Of a stretch of DNA of 64,000 bases, positions 29,521-41,800 are shown piece after piece. Every line of letters begins with the position of its first letter. The first letter of the stretch is position 1. The stretch is from positions 2,294,001-2,358,000 of the forward strand of contig CP114119.1 of NCBI GenBank assembly GCA_029959195.1. Direction: 5' to 3'. The DNA is from Dictyophora rubrovolvata. Taxonomy: Eukaryota > Basidiomycota > Agaricomycetes > Phallales > Phallaceae. The notes below the pieces were generated by a model. It was given only the letters and a program-made list of their open reading frames with translations. It ran no database searches and was not told the DNA's origin. The translations under genes were made by a program, and so were the position numbers.

Positions 29521-32099
29521 CTATTTCTCATCTTCGGGCAAGCCATTATAGATGTTGCAAAGCTGGTCCCATTGTGCGTCGGGAGTAACGGAGTTGGGAC
29601 CGCTCACGATACCTAGAAACGTTTTAGTCTTATCTCTTCTTTCTGTTCATTGCAATGAATGATAACATACCAGATGGATCTTCAGCAAAGACGGCCGCAA
29701 GACCAGCTTCCAAATGCCAATCAATGTGACAGTGGATAAACCAAGGACCTATAAAAAATAATTTCTCAGGCTTGTAAAGTCAAGAGTTTTGTGACGTACC
29801 TGGGTTGTCAGTTCTGAATCTAAGACGAAGCGGGTTTTCAGTAGTACCACCGCTAGCCGTTGTATCACGACGGGGAGGATTGACAAAGTTGACAGGTCCC
29901 CCAGACGCAGACTGAATAACATCGAAAGAATGACCGCTAAAGAGAACAAATAAGATGTTTGCGTTTTCTTCCGCTTCTACAAAGAAAGCGCGTCGTATAG
30001 AACTTACTGCAGATGGAACGCGTGCCCTGCTCCACCGATGAAAGCAACTTCGATGGTGGCATTTGGCATTAGTGTAAAAGTATTTTCATTAGTACCAAAC
30101 ATAGGGCTAAGAAAATGTCAGACGCGGTGATATATTGAATAAACAGTAGATCATACTTGGGGTTGCTGAGAATATTAAGCAATGTAGGAACATCGGGAGA
30201 TTGATATTGGACGCCGTTGATAGTCTATTGGGCGTTTAGTATTCGAAATAAATCAATTTGCTCGAAGTAAGTACTCACCCAAACATCACCGTTTGCTGCG
30301 GTAGTGGTGAACGTAAAGTTGAAAACTTGATCAGCCGAACCATTGCCACCTGGAGCACCAGGGTTAAGAAGGGGCTATTGACGTGTTTCAGGGGGGGGGA
30401 AAATAGACGCCATTATTGATAGGCTTACCGCCATTTGGAATTCCTCGAACTGCACAGGACCCGAGGAGAAAATTTGTGATGAAGTAGGATCAGCATCGGG
30501 AGCGCCGTCGTAATGCAAGACAGCGAAAGTGTCCGTTCCGTTGACTGCAATAGTAGTCAGTCATGGAAAGCAAATGTATCGTTGTCAGACATGACATACA
30601 ATTGGGGTTATCCGAACTAGTCGGGGAACCACGAATTGTTTGGGTGGCGCTAATCCCTATGGGCTTGTGTCAGCTTATCAACCCGAATTTACAGTGTTAG
30701 TAACTCACAGTAGTTGTCGACAGATTGATTGGCAGTGATCTGAATACATTTAAACGCCAAGCTATTGATGAATGATTATCAGATATCACTTACTACAACA
30801 CTGTATCGCTGTGCAGGCAGAATATTAATAGAATCGACGACATATGGGACAGTCGAAATGCCTAACATATTATTAATAAGAACCCAATACACGAAGAAAA
30901 GAGAGTTACCATCAGCTTCGATAATAGCCATCCTGTGATTCTGAATAGAGACATTGAAGAAGCCGTTGGCAGACAAGCTGACGAATCTCAAACGATATCT
31001 TTTGCCTTGGGTAACATTAATTCTGGTAAGAGGCACGTCTGGGCCACCATTGAAACGACCGGCGCTGTTGATCAAACCTGAATCGGGAACGGGTTCATTC
31101 CCTCCGGCAAACCAATTATCTGCGTGGAATATTTCGATTAACCTAACTGAGAAGGGAAGAAATGGAACCCACTTGTAAGATTCAGTGCGGTGTTGTGATA
31201 CCAATCTGAGAGTGTAACGACACTGAAAAGAGTTATACTGGGGTGAACTCGAAGTTTTAGGGGCTATGACGCACGTAGTTTCATCGTCGATATCATACAA
31301 GTCCAAATGGGGATCCTCAGGATCATCTTTAATTCGCGATAATTTAGGTTATTTGATCATCAACTAGAAACACCATACGTACAAATTACGATGGGTCCTC
31401 GAATACCATCAACGTATTGAGTGCTGAGATGGCTGTGATACCTGGACATACATATATCAGTTTATGCAGCAGTAAAACTCATCAGTGCTTATTCACCAGA
31501 AAGTGCCAGCTTGATCCCCCAAAACAAGTTGGTAGGAGAATGAGTTGCTAAAATTCTTTTAAGCAAAGGCTACCACTCAACATCTAAAAAACTCACTTCG
31601 GGGCAATTGGGCACTGAGTAACGAACGAGGGACCATCGTTCCTAGAGTAAATTATTAGGGATATTGTACGGCGGCGTGCCATATATTATACGGGAGAACG
31701 TACTCTGCGTTTCGAGGTTGGAACTAATTGCACAATGTAGTGAATACTAGCTCGATCAAAACAATTCTAAAGTGAGAACGTACAATACCGTGCCAATGCT
31801 ATAAATTAAATTAAATAAATCGACGGCGCATGCGACACAGCCAAAATACTCACAATACTAGTGCTACGGCGCATAGTAGGGTCAGACAATTGGTTGTTGA
31901 CATTGATAGTGGCACTGTCAAATTTATTGAAAGTCAAAAGCGGACCAGGATATCGACCATTAACCAAGGCTGCACTACGAGTGAAACCATCTGGAGCAAT
32001 ATCTTGCGAAGTGAGCGTCCAGTCTTGGACGACCTGAGCGCCGCTGACCAGACTGAAAAGCCCAGCGGTGGCCAAAGTGCAGAACAACCTAGATATCAT
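29521..32099 (-). CDS. Laccase (multicopper oxidase), secreted
   Basis: Laccases oxidise phenols and related compounds with reduction of oxygen to water, outside the cell. The start at 32099 gives a signal peptide ([20 protein letters not shown]) then [18 protein letters not shown]. All four copper-binding blocks are present, joined over about ten introns: HWHG (near 31850), WYHSHLSTQ (near 31440), GHAFHLHGHSFD (near 30000) and [14 protein letters not shown] (near 29730). Leu ten residues after the Cys marks a class-2 T1 site of middle to high redox potential. NxS/T sequons are frequent (NVS, NGT, NGS, NAT). It ends PEDEK with TAG at 29521-29523. The length is near the usual 520 residues. No break. 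It is on the same strand as GMC B and the UGT. Confidence 0.93.
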
Positions 32100-32159
32100 C
32101 TGTCTCGACTAAAGAAGGAGAGACTGAAGTCTTGAATGAAAAGGGAAACGAGACAGGCA

Positions 32160-32167
32160 TTTATATA
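32160..32167 (-). promoter_or_regulatory. TATA box of laccase
   Basis: TATATAAA on the minus strand about 61 nt upstream of the laccase ATG at 32099. Basidiomycete laccase genes commonly have TATA-type inducible promoters. Confidence 0.55.
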
Positions 32168-34552
32168 GATTTTTTAACAGGCTTTTGAGCCCCCAAAAGC
32201 CCACAAAAATGGCGCGAGGTAAAATAGAATTCCATGCAGAGCCGCACAACCGAAACACCAATGTCGAGATGATAAATTGCAGAAAGGGGAAAAAGACAAA
32301 AGATCTCGGGACCGCGTAGATATTTTATCAAATAGAAACTGCGCGTATACATCAAACATTAGTGGCTAGTCTGTATTGAAACGTGCCAGATATAGTACAA
32401 ATGTGTTGATCTCATTGGATCGCTGACTTATTTCCGTTGTTTCGAGAGCACTATTGATAATGGGCTGCAGGTATGGTTCAGGTTAAGACGACGGAGAGGG
32501 ATAACTTGATTACGTCACGGGTACTCTGGTTCGGCTCATCCAGCCGTCGCCAACGCTGATGATACGAGATTTTTGCTATTGGCTGCATCTCGCTACTGTT
32601 TATTTCACTGCAACGTTAGTCCTGCGAATGGAACTACATCAATTGTCGACAATCACTGATCTTGATAATTTAATAGGTCTGCTTGTTGATACCCAGTCTT
32701 TTGGACTGTCTCCAGGTTTTTCCGAAACCCTTTTGCACTAATCAAATCACTTTACTTGTTGTTTAAAGGTTTTAGACGACGAATAAAAAGTCTTCCCGGA
32801 TCCGATTAGATTCAATGGTTCAAATCTTCAAGCTTCTGGCTGTTTACTCAGAATGTTTGCGATATAAGCAGTGCCACCTACGCTCGGTTCCCTGGCGAGA
32901 TCTTCGAACTTCCAATGTCATACATCAATCAAGAAATTGAGTCTTTGGCCGATTTACCGATCTAGTTTACTAAATTATCATACGAGTCGAGCTTTCAACA
33001 CGATCAGCAACCGTCTGTCGTCACTAACATGCCTTTAAGGCCTTAAGAGCCCTCAAAATCACACAGGTTGCAATATGAGAATGTTATATTAAACACTACA
33101 CTTGCTGCATTACTGCCCTGACTTAAGCCTTGAAAGGTACAGAGCGTCTGGTGGCAGGATAAATCATGTCCCGAACGCAGGCTAAAGGATAATAAAAGTA
33201 TAATCAAGGCACGTCTTTCTCCACATGGTCCAACCGACTGAATTGCTTCTAGATGCTTTCCAAACACATTGCTTCGCACTTTCCGCGAAAACAAAAGGAA
33301 AACTCCGGTCGACTCGATCCATTCTGGCTGACTTAGATGTTTATTTTTTATCCAAAACCGTTGCTGATCAATATGGTGCGAAGTATAATTAACTCAAAGC
33401 CAATTAGAGCATTAGGACATTCCGTTCAGCATTGGAATGAACCTGATCTATGTGACCTCCGCCGTAGGGATAATAATTTTAGGCAATTTAAAATATCACT
33501 TGAAGCCCCAATAAGCAATTTGATCGGCCGGTTTATGAGTAAGATTTCAAATATATTTTGAGTTTGTATCGTCGTCGGGAAATCGAAGCAAGGTTCAAAA
33601 CTACGCTAACAATATCAGGCCCGTATAGTATGCTTTGGATTCTAGGCGATGTAAGGTCATCAACTCTCGAGAAGCAGGAAGCATTTCCTAATGATTCGCC
33701 ATAAGCTCGTGACTTCTCATGCCTTGCGGGATTATGTTTACTTCAATTACAATCCTCGTGATATTCCCGCTTTCAATAACCCAGGTTCCAGCTTCCCATG
33801 TATTGTAGAAGGCGTCGCCCAATTTCTACAACTTGCATATTAGTATGGTCTACGACGTTTATGTAAAGCTTACAATCTTATAGCCATGCTCATCAATCCT
33901 CGACAGAGCTGCAAGTGAGATAAGGTGTCGGAAGACAACGAGTAGCTTCCGTTACTGGCCTCACTCATCATGAGCACCATGCAAGTCCAACGGTCCTGGC
34001 TCCCCGGTCCTTCAGGCTAATCTGGTAACATGCATACACTCTGGAGATGGCAGAGACATAAACAAACACTTTTGCTAACCACGATTATTACCTGAACAAT
34101 ACTTTGCGAAATATTGATCGCTTGTACTGTAACAAATTGAGATCAAGTTGTCCTTTGCTCTGGCCCTTCTTATGTCACGAGGATTGACAACAGCTATGGA
34201 TATGAGAGTTGAAACATCTTCCACTTGGAGAGCTTCTTGGAGATGAAGCTGGAATGAAGACCTTCTCTTAATGGAATCGAATGGAATCGATCGGTTGAAC
34301 GCACAGGAGAAAAATCGATCAATTTACTAGCTTGTGCTTTCTGTTCCAAGTTTGTATTGCTTTCTCAGCGCCGAATATATATATGAGTGGATTGTCTCTG
34401 CTACAGTGGCACCGCATTTGATAATCCGTCTTGTTACTGGCACCGAAGTTAACGGTACTGAGACGACGCCGACGCCGATAGTAATATTCATAGACTATAC
34501 TTGACTCGACTTGAGTTCGATACTTTACGCTTCTATATCCATATTCGCACAA
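32168..34552. other. Gene-poor stretch upstream of laccase
   Basis: About 2.4 kb with only short, overlapping open frames lacking splice-linked domains. The part near 32.2-32.6 kb is presumably the laccase promoter. I recognise no repeat, RNA gene or pseudogene in the remainder. Confidence 0.4.
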
Positions 34553-35305
34553 ATGTCGATAAGAACGGATAGCAAAAATAGCATACGACTTTTGATTGTA
34601 GGCAATGTGGGCTCAGGCAAAGTCAGTGATGTACAATGCAGTACTAGTGCCTTCTTAGACTTACTTATTCATTGACACTCGTAAAAGTCTACTCTCGCGG
34701 ATGCCTTGGGCAAAATTACGAATTTCCCTGTTTTACATCTTGATGAGATTTACTGGCGTCCCAACTGGAAAGAGGTAAATTTCTACTACATAATATTGAT
34801 GTGTCATTCAGTACACTTACGCCGACGGACAAAGACATCAATTAGGGAATTTCGGGATTCAGTCAAAGATTTCATTCGCAAAAATCCAAATTGGGTGATA
34901 GATGGTAATTACGGAAAGTCTGCAGGAAATTTGACTTTAACCGCCGCCACCAATATCGTCTGTAAGAGATTCAAAATTGCTTAATTCCTGAGTCTATTAT
35001 ATTCATTAAATGAATCTGTAGGGCTTGATCCGCCGTTTTGTTGTTATTTTCCTCGTGTCCTTTGGCGCACTTTCGTACGTTTGCTAGGCCTTCAGCTACC
35101 TTGCAGTCCAGGATGTAAAGAGTCGTTAAAAGACCTCTTTACCCTTGGGAGAAAAAGCGCTCTCTGGCTGTGTTGGACTCGTCATACTTGGACTCGAAAA
35201 AAGTATGAGCTTAAGATGTTGAAAGACAGAGACGGAAGATGGATCCGTCTCGGAGGTTGGGGAAAAGACGCTGAAGCTTTCAAGAAAAAATTCTTGCAGC
35301 GTTGA
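34553..35305 (+). CDS. P-loop kinase-like protein (FlaR/adenylate-kinase-like)
   Basis: A small P-loop NTPase. The start at 34553 leads to LLIVGNVGSGK, which an intron (about 34621-34690) joins to STLADALG, forming a Walker A motif GNVGSGKST. FPVLHLDEIYWRPNWKE follows, the DxxxW block typical of the bacterial topology-modulation protein (FlaR) group of adenylate-kinase-like proteins. Next come REFRDSVKDFI, NWVIDGNYG and IVWLDPPF (Walker B-like), then LWCWTRHTWTRKKYE and a C-terminal helix ending AFKKKFLQR. Stop TGA at 35303-35305. About 185 residues, close to the bacterial length. The substrate of this group is not established. The resemblance to bacterial proteins raises the possibility of ancient transfer, but it has introns and host-like codon use. 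Confidence 0.75.
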
Positions 35306-35540
35306 TGAGCTTACTAAGGCCCGGACTGGTTTGATCAGTACTTTGAGACTTGCTTGAGACTGGGACTATTTATTTTATAACCATTTACTTCAGAAATTTA
35401 ATAATCTTACATATATCAACCGAGCCAGACTGCCCATTGCTCATGTTGTTACTGAAAATAACAAGAAAATAATCGAATTGCGACTAGCGCTGACTCGTAA
35501 CTAGTTCCACGGCGCTAGTCGCTTTGCTTTGTCAGAGAAG

Positions 35541-36648
35541 ATGTTCAATTTCTGGACTCGACGAGCGCGCAAACCGTCAACTGGACAATCCCAAAAATCT
35601 GCCAATGTTCTGCCTCTTTCGCAGCTGGATGCCTCGGGTGAAGCTAAAGCGTCTTCGTCATCCCCCGTGAATTTGGCTGAGGACCCCTCCGATCAGCGGA
35701 AACTTGAAGCATCCAGCCACATAGAGTCAACTAGCAGTAAAGAACCTCGGGACGAGCAAGCTACACCACAACCCGCTCCTGAACCTTATGTGACTGTAAC
35801 ACCCAATCCTCATGATAGCACCATATCCGAAATCAAGACTGGACTGCGCCAGATCGAAGTACTGACTGGTGGCCCGCGACGATCAGAACAGATTCAGACG
35901 GGAGAACATCATCCATCACCCGATCATACCCTCATTGAATCGCTCTTCGACCCAGCAACAGGAGAACAACGAGGGACATTTGAAAGCCCTCATCCAATCT
36001 CGCCTACCGAGAGTAACCCCCCATTTGATCATACCGCCAGCAAAGCTGCGAATGACGAAGTATGGTCTCATCTGGCTCGTATACGGGAGCTGCAGAGTGA
36101 CATTGCGAAATTGCACGCACATATGGAAGGCATTGGAGACACGAGACATGTCCTCGATCTCGATGTTGATACGGATATTGATGTGGATTCTGTTCCAACT
36201 CAGGAAGAAGAAGAGGCTGTGAAACGTGAAACGGCATTCAAGCAACTCCCCAAACGGTTTAATGGAAGAAGTAAAAACATTGACTCAGTCATGTCTAAAG
36301 TTTGTGTCATGCTTTCACAGAAAGAGTTCTACCTGACTTTTGTTTTTGTTTTTTCACTTCATTCAGCTGGACGAGCTCTCCAAAGCCATGACAGCATTTC
36401 ATGCTCTTCAGCCGCCATCACTAAACTTCCAAAACAACTCAGCATCCGAAGAAACCGTTGATGATAAACTATCATCTCCACTATCGTCTCGAACATCGAT
36501 TCCTACCAACAAACGTATGTCATTTCCAACCTCCATACATAGCGCTTCCGGCGTCGGACCGAGGAATCCGTTTTCTTCAGGAGTAGGGCTTGTGCACGAG
36601 AGCCCTGTTTCGATACAAGCCAGCTTCATTGACCCTCCTAATCGTTGA
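35541..36648 (+). CDS. Ser-rich coiled-coil hypothetical protein
   Basis: Two exons: the ATG at 35541 (MFNFWTRRARKPSTGQSQ) runs to about 36299, then an intron with GTTTGT donor and TTCAG acceptor, then LDELSKAMTAFHALQPPS down to TGA at 36646-36648. About 345 residues. A conserved-looking region around residues 170-200 (EVWSHLARIRELQSDIAKLHAHMEGI) is a predicted coiled coil, followed by an acidic DLDVDTDIDVDS stretch and a basic patch; the rest is Ser/Pro-rich. It could be a small structural or adaptor protein. No known domain is recognised. The intron removes an obvious hydrophobic run that appears if read through. Confidence 0.65.
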
Positions 36649-37014
36649 ACGTTGATCACCTATAAGAAGATTTCATATCCTCCGGGAAAGGAAAATTCGT
36701 ATAGAACAGCCCCATTGATGCATGGTTCTTTCACATAAACTAATCTAAGACCTATCGCATAATAATAATATATCCAAAACGCGTCTCAATTAATACATAA
36801 ACAGCCAACAAGCACTGGAGACCGTGATGGATAAATAAAAGGAGAGGGTGTGGGGTTAGCCGACGTCCAAAAAGAAATACAATTAACAAGTGTATAGTAA
36901 CAACAAACATGAACAAGATGGGGTTGGAACAAGGACAAGGTTTCACAGTATGAAGAGTGTGCGCAAGATACGAGAGAGAATTGCATGAAGGACAACCTAA
37001 CACAAACGAAATGT

Positions 37015-37708
37015 TCAACTGTTTTTTTCCGATGAGGATGATCCTGCCTCCTCTTCATCAGGATCAAGCCATGACTCCTCAACGGTCTGCTTCACACGCC
37101 GAATATACTCCTTCATGTTCTCTCGATATAGTTGTGCCGCCTCGGCATTGGCAGGACTAGAAACAGAAGATGTATGATTAGCACGAGGGATCAAATACAC
37201 ACGAATGTTTAACCCTCTGACCTGTTCGGATTTGGATCGTGCAAGAGGCTTTGTATCGATGTTAAGATGGCAGCCACGTCATAAGTCGGACTCCATCTGT
37301 TTTGCAGAATGTCAAGACAAAGTTCCCCTGTTGGATAAACGTTTGGATGAAACATTCTCGATAGGAATTTAACTTGTGGCGGCTTGTTAGGGTATGATTC
37401 GTCAAACGTGAGAAGCAGCTTGAACGTTCCGTCTTCAAAAGGGGTGTCAGCTGTGAAAGATCAATAATGTTCAGAAACAGATGCTCAAGATCAGGAAAAG
37501 ATAATTCATACGAGGACCAAAGATCACCGCGTTCCACAACATGATGTTGTCGGCACATGGGGCACCAGAGATCCCGCCTGGCGGGTCTGACGACAGATGT
37601 TTGAAATCCCTGATAAGACGTCGGCGACAAGCAGTAGACTAAATAAGTTTGTTATCATAAGTATCAGTCGCAAAAACTTGAAGAGTTTGACTTTAGAAAC
37701 CTCACCAT
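37015..37708 (-). CDS. RAD6: Ubiquitin-conjugating enzyme E2, RAD6/UBC2 orthologue
   Basis: RAD6 charges ubiquitin on its active Cys and works with RING E3s (Bre1, Rad18, Ubr1) in histone H2B ubiquitination, post-replication repair and N-degron turnover. The first coding exon contributes only the ATG (37706-37708), followed at once by the donor GTGAGG. The next exon begins [15 protein letters not shown]. The UBC fold continues over introns: [60 protein letters not shown] with the catalytic Cys, then [28 protein letters not shown]. The C-terminal tail ([18 protein letters not shown]) is short and acidic, between the tailless animal form and the long acidic yeast tail. Stop TGA at 37015-37017. 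Strong match, no break. Confidence 0.93.
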
Positions 37709-38591
37709 GATGATGGCGGTTGCGAAAAAAGAGAGAGAAAAGAGTGCTTAGTCATTCGGCACATGGCGCGTTATGTTCTCCGATCCGATGGACCCAGTCG
37801 CCCCAGGTCTCGTGCAGTCAGTCAGACAGTGACGGTTCAAACGGATCGTCGTCAGTGACGTTGAAAAACCCAACTTTTATGATCGAATCTTTATGGCACC
37901 CCCGCAGTACTTGACTTGGACCGTAAAAGAATATGTTGACTGTAATGTGTTCTGTAACTCTACTAAGCTATATACTGACTGCAATGTGTTCCGTAAGCCA
38001 GCTATATATCTGACCACAAAAACATGCACAAAGGGCACTCAATGTCGCAGAATAAGAACAGCAATGAGTACGGCTGTGACAGACACCGTTGGTGGCTGCT
38101 CGGCCATTCAAACACTTGGTGTGCTCTAACGTCATACAGCCTAGCAATGAAGCGTTACCAGCTTCTAAGCTGCGACGCGTTGCTATATAAAGTGCGACTA
38201 CTTGAAGATCTTGGTCCCCGTCAAGTTTCCGCTACCACTAACCTCCCTCCTCGCGCACTCGTACTACTACTACTGCAAAGTATGTTATGGACTGATCAGT
38301 ATGGTGTCGTATATGCAGCCTCATAGAATCCCTAGAATCCAAGCGGTCTTACACCTTTCCTATCGATCGGGATCGGAATTAAGCGGTGTGTTGAATGCCA
38401 AGGTGCGCGGAACATACGAGTCCAAAGGTTTTAAAGGGGCCGTGAGCACAATGGGTTTCATGGCAACTCTGTCCTCACATATTGCGCTCATTGCAAGTCA
38501 AAACTTACTCTATAACGTGTAGGTGGATATCTGATCCTCAAGTCGAATATAGACAGCTGAGGCCGCATTGCTCGGCCGCAACTTCCCGCAC
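37709..38591. repeat. Intergenic region with a dispersed repeat copy
   Basis: From about 37990 to 38120 the sequence matches, with divergence, 48570-48610 plus 48841-48920 elsewhere in the window (shared words include agctatat-tctgacc, aagaacagc-atgag, ggctgtga and attcaaacact). Just before it, 37932-37996 holds a degenerate tandem repeat of about 48 bp (units around gactgtaatgtgttctgtaa). No gene is recognised. A TATATAAAG lies near 38183. Confidence 0.5.
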
Positions 38592-38865
38592 TGTAAAAGT
38601 CGGAAGACTTTTACACAAGAACTTCAGATAAAACGAGGATCAGACAACAATGAGTGTAGTAACCTTCGTAGAATTAGAAGCTAAAGAATAAAATATCTAC
38701 ATCTCGAGTATTTATAAGAAAAAGAAAGATTATCTAATAAGAAATAAAAGGAAACTTATGGAAAGAAACTATTAATAAAGACAAAGAATAAATGAAAGTA
38801 AGACAAGCTGACTACGTCTGTAGTCTCCGACTCGGGGAACTCGGATAAGAGTCCAGACTCTTACA
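38592..38865 (-). repeat. 3' LTR of the young Ty3/Gypsy element
   Basis: 274 bp with TGTAA...TTACA ends. It differs from the other LTR at only about two positions by eye, both C/T transitions. Confidence 0.92.
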
Positions 38866-41800
38866 TCCGCCCTTCAACACTCGTTTACGAGTGTTAATTT
38901 CTACGATTTTTTTTTCACCCGCCCTCCATCGCGCGTTTACCAGCGATTCAAATGAATCCACCTTCCCCATCACTAATTCCCAACAAGTCCAACTCTTCGA
39001 AATCAATAGGAGTCACGGCTCTACTCGGAATTGGACTATTTGATTCGACAATGTCTTCCTGTGCAACGAACTCGCCTTCCGCGTCCGCATCCCCATAGTC
39101 AACGAGAAATTCGTCAAACATCACAGCGTCATTGTTCACCAACGTAGGAATAGCAGGCGCTTCATTTACCGTAGGTACAGGTAAGGCAAGCAGTTCCGGA
39201 TCCACAGAGACTGTCGCGTCCCCGTCACGTGACTCAGCGGAGTCTGTATAGACCGGCGCAGCAACGGTAAACGACACCAACCCCAACCCCTCGAGGTTAG
39301 AGGGTCCAGAGGAAGATTCTTGCGCCTCCCTCTCTCTACGCCTCTGACGCTTTCGTTGGTTTTTAGACAGCCCTGGCAATAGCTTACGCTTGGAACCATC
39401 GCTGGAGCGTCCCTGGCGAGAATCCGGTGATATCGCACGAGGACCGACCCTGTCTGCCAACGGCAATCCGTGTCCTGGATGCGTCGGGATCCCTCGTCGA
39501 GGTGCACGCATCGCTTTAGGAGCTACTGGCGCATTTAGAGGAACCGGAGTGTTTAAATGACCTGGAGATGAAAGTCGCAATGCCAAAGGCGTTGTCATCG
39601 TCCAACGACGAGCGGAGTCGTTTATCTCTCGTTCACGGACCTCCAATCCTGCTTGATAGCATGTACGAGACTCTGCCATCATCGTTTTTATAACAAATTT
39701 AAAAGTGTCTCGTGGCAGGACAACATCCGAGTCGCCCATGCCGGACATAACAGGTGTGATGGCAGAACAGTGGATAACAGGCGTATGGGGTAAAGACTTT
39801 TCGCTGTTATCAAGCTGTTTATATGCATTTCCAAGCCCCAACCCGGTCGGTCTTAACAAATTAACGGACACCATCGCCGATGAAAGGTCAGGGTTAAGTG
39901 GTATTGGTGCGGGGATGCTCCTAGGATTAGAAATCCCGATCGCTTCACAGTAAGCCTGCAGTGCCTCTAAATGCCGTACTTCCTCAAATGTTAACCAGGT
40001 GACATCGCCAGATTTCCACCTGGTTTCAAACATAGCATTCACTCCTTTCCCTGAATGGGACAAGATACGGTCCACAGCCCACTCCTTCGCCGTTCCTCCA
40101 AAAACAGGAATTTGCTCAAATTGACGGCCCGGGAACCGTCGATCATCGTTAGGAACGTGTATTCGTAACAAACTTGCATGGAACACTGGATGTACTCCCC
40201 GACGCTTTAATGCCGCCGACAGCTCAAGTTTATAGCTTGAACCCGGCTCCATGACCTGCATAATTTTAAACGGGCCGATGTACTTAGGTATCAGTTTTCG
40301 CGTAAGATTTTTTGGTAATCTCAAGTTCTTTGTAGCCAGATAAACCAGATCGCCTAACTTAAACGGGGCCTCGCGTCGATGCTTGTTAGCATAACGCGTC
40401 TGTCTGACTCTTGCCTCTATTATGTGGTCATGTGCAGACATGATTGCTTCTTTCATTCGTTCCGCAAAGACCACCACGCCCGGGTACTCTGAGTCATTAT
40501 CCCAAATTAGTGGTCTTGGCATTCGACCATAATTCAAGTAAAATGGAGAAAATCCCGTAGTATCTGAACGGGCACAATTTAAAGCATATTCGATTCCAGG
40601 TAAGCGTGTCACCCAATCCTTCTGATCTTTCGACACACATTGACGAAGCATTTGGACTATCGTCTTGTTAGCCCGCTCGGTCATTCCATCCGTCTGAGGA
40701 TGAAAGGACGAAGACATGCGCAGTTCCGTTTGCAGGAGTCTGTGTAACTCTTTCCAAAACAAACTAGTGAATAAGGAATCCCGGTCACTGACAATGCGTT
40801 CAGGTAAGCCATGTTGCTTGTATATGACGTCGAAAATAACCTCCGCCATATCAGAAGCTTTATAATTAACTCGTGTTGGAACCAAGTGCACCATGCAGGT
40901 GAGATGATCAATTATAACACACAATTGATCAAATTCACCATGCCGATTCCTAGATGCAGGCAGAGGTCCCACGAAGTCAATTCCAATCGCCTGCCAAGGT
41001 CTGGTCGGGATCTCCAAAGAACGAAGTAGCCCCAATGGTGATTGTTGGCTCGACTTGGACATAGCACATAGCTGACAAGAAAAGCAGAAAGCTTTTATAT
41101 CGGACAACATTTTAGGCCACCACACTTGTTCCCGCAGGTAAGAGTACGTCTTGTGAGAGCCTAAATGAGCCAACAATGTATGCGCATAATTTATCAGTAT
41201 TTCCCGCAACCGTCGATCGCCAGCCTTAGCATCCGGTATACACAAGGAATAGGAACCATTCGATGTTAAATAAATTAACCCCAAATGCATAGTGAAGTCT
41301 TTGAAGTGATTCGGCTTATCCCATATATGACGAAAGAATGGATCGTTAAAGTATGTCGCTTTAGCTAATTCCTTAACATCCACGCCAAGTTCACTGTCTT
41401 TTATCAACTCAGTTACACCTACACCATCGTCCAAGCCCTTCTCGTTCACTAATATTGGTATGTTCCCCTCTCCTGTAGTATGCTCCTCAACATGCTCCTC
41501 AACGTCATCTTCTAGCAGCTCTAAAGGAGGCATATCGTCTTCAACCAGCAAACTATCCATTACTGGAAAGTTCTCCCTAACTGGAGGTACAATCGCTTCT
41601 GTCTCTACTGGGGCTGGCTTCTGACGCGAACTTTTAGGTCTCAATGTCTCCTTCACTGACTGTAAAACTCGTTTGAATCTGGACTGGTCCTTTTGGTGCA
41701 ATCTAGTGGAACGTCGAGTAGGCAGCACTGTAGTATTTCCCGTATAGACTGGTGCTGATATTGCCCGCATGAACAGTGCAAATGACTCGACGTTCTCGTG

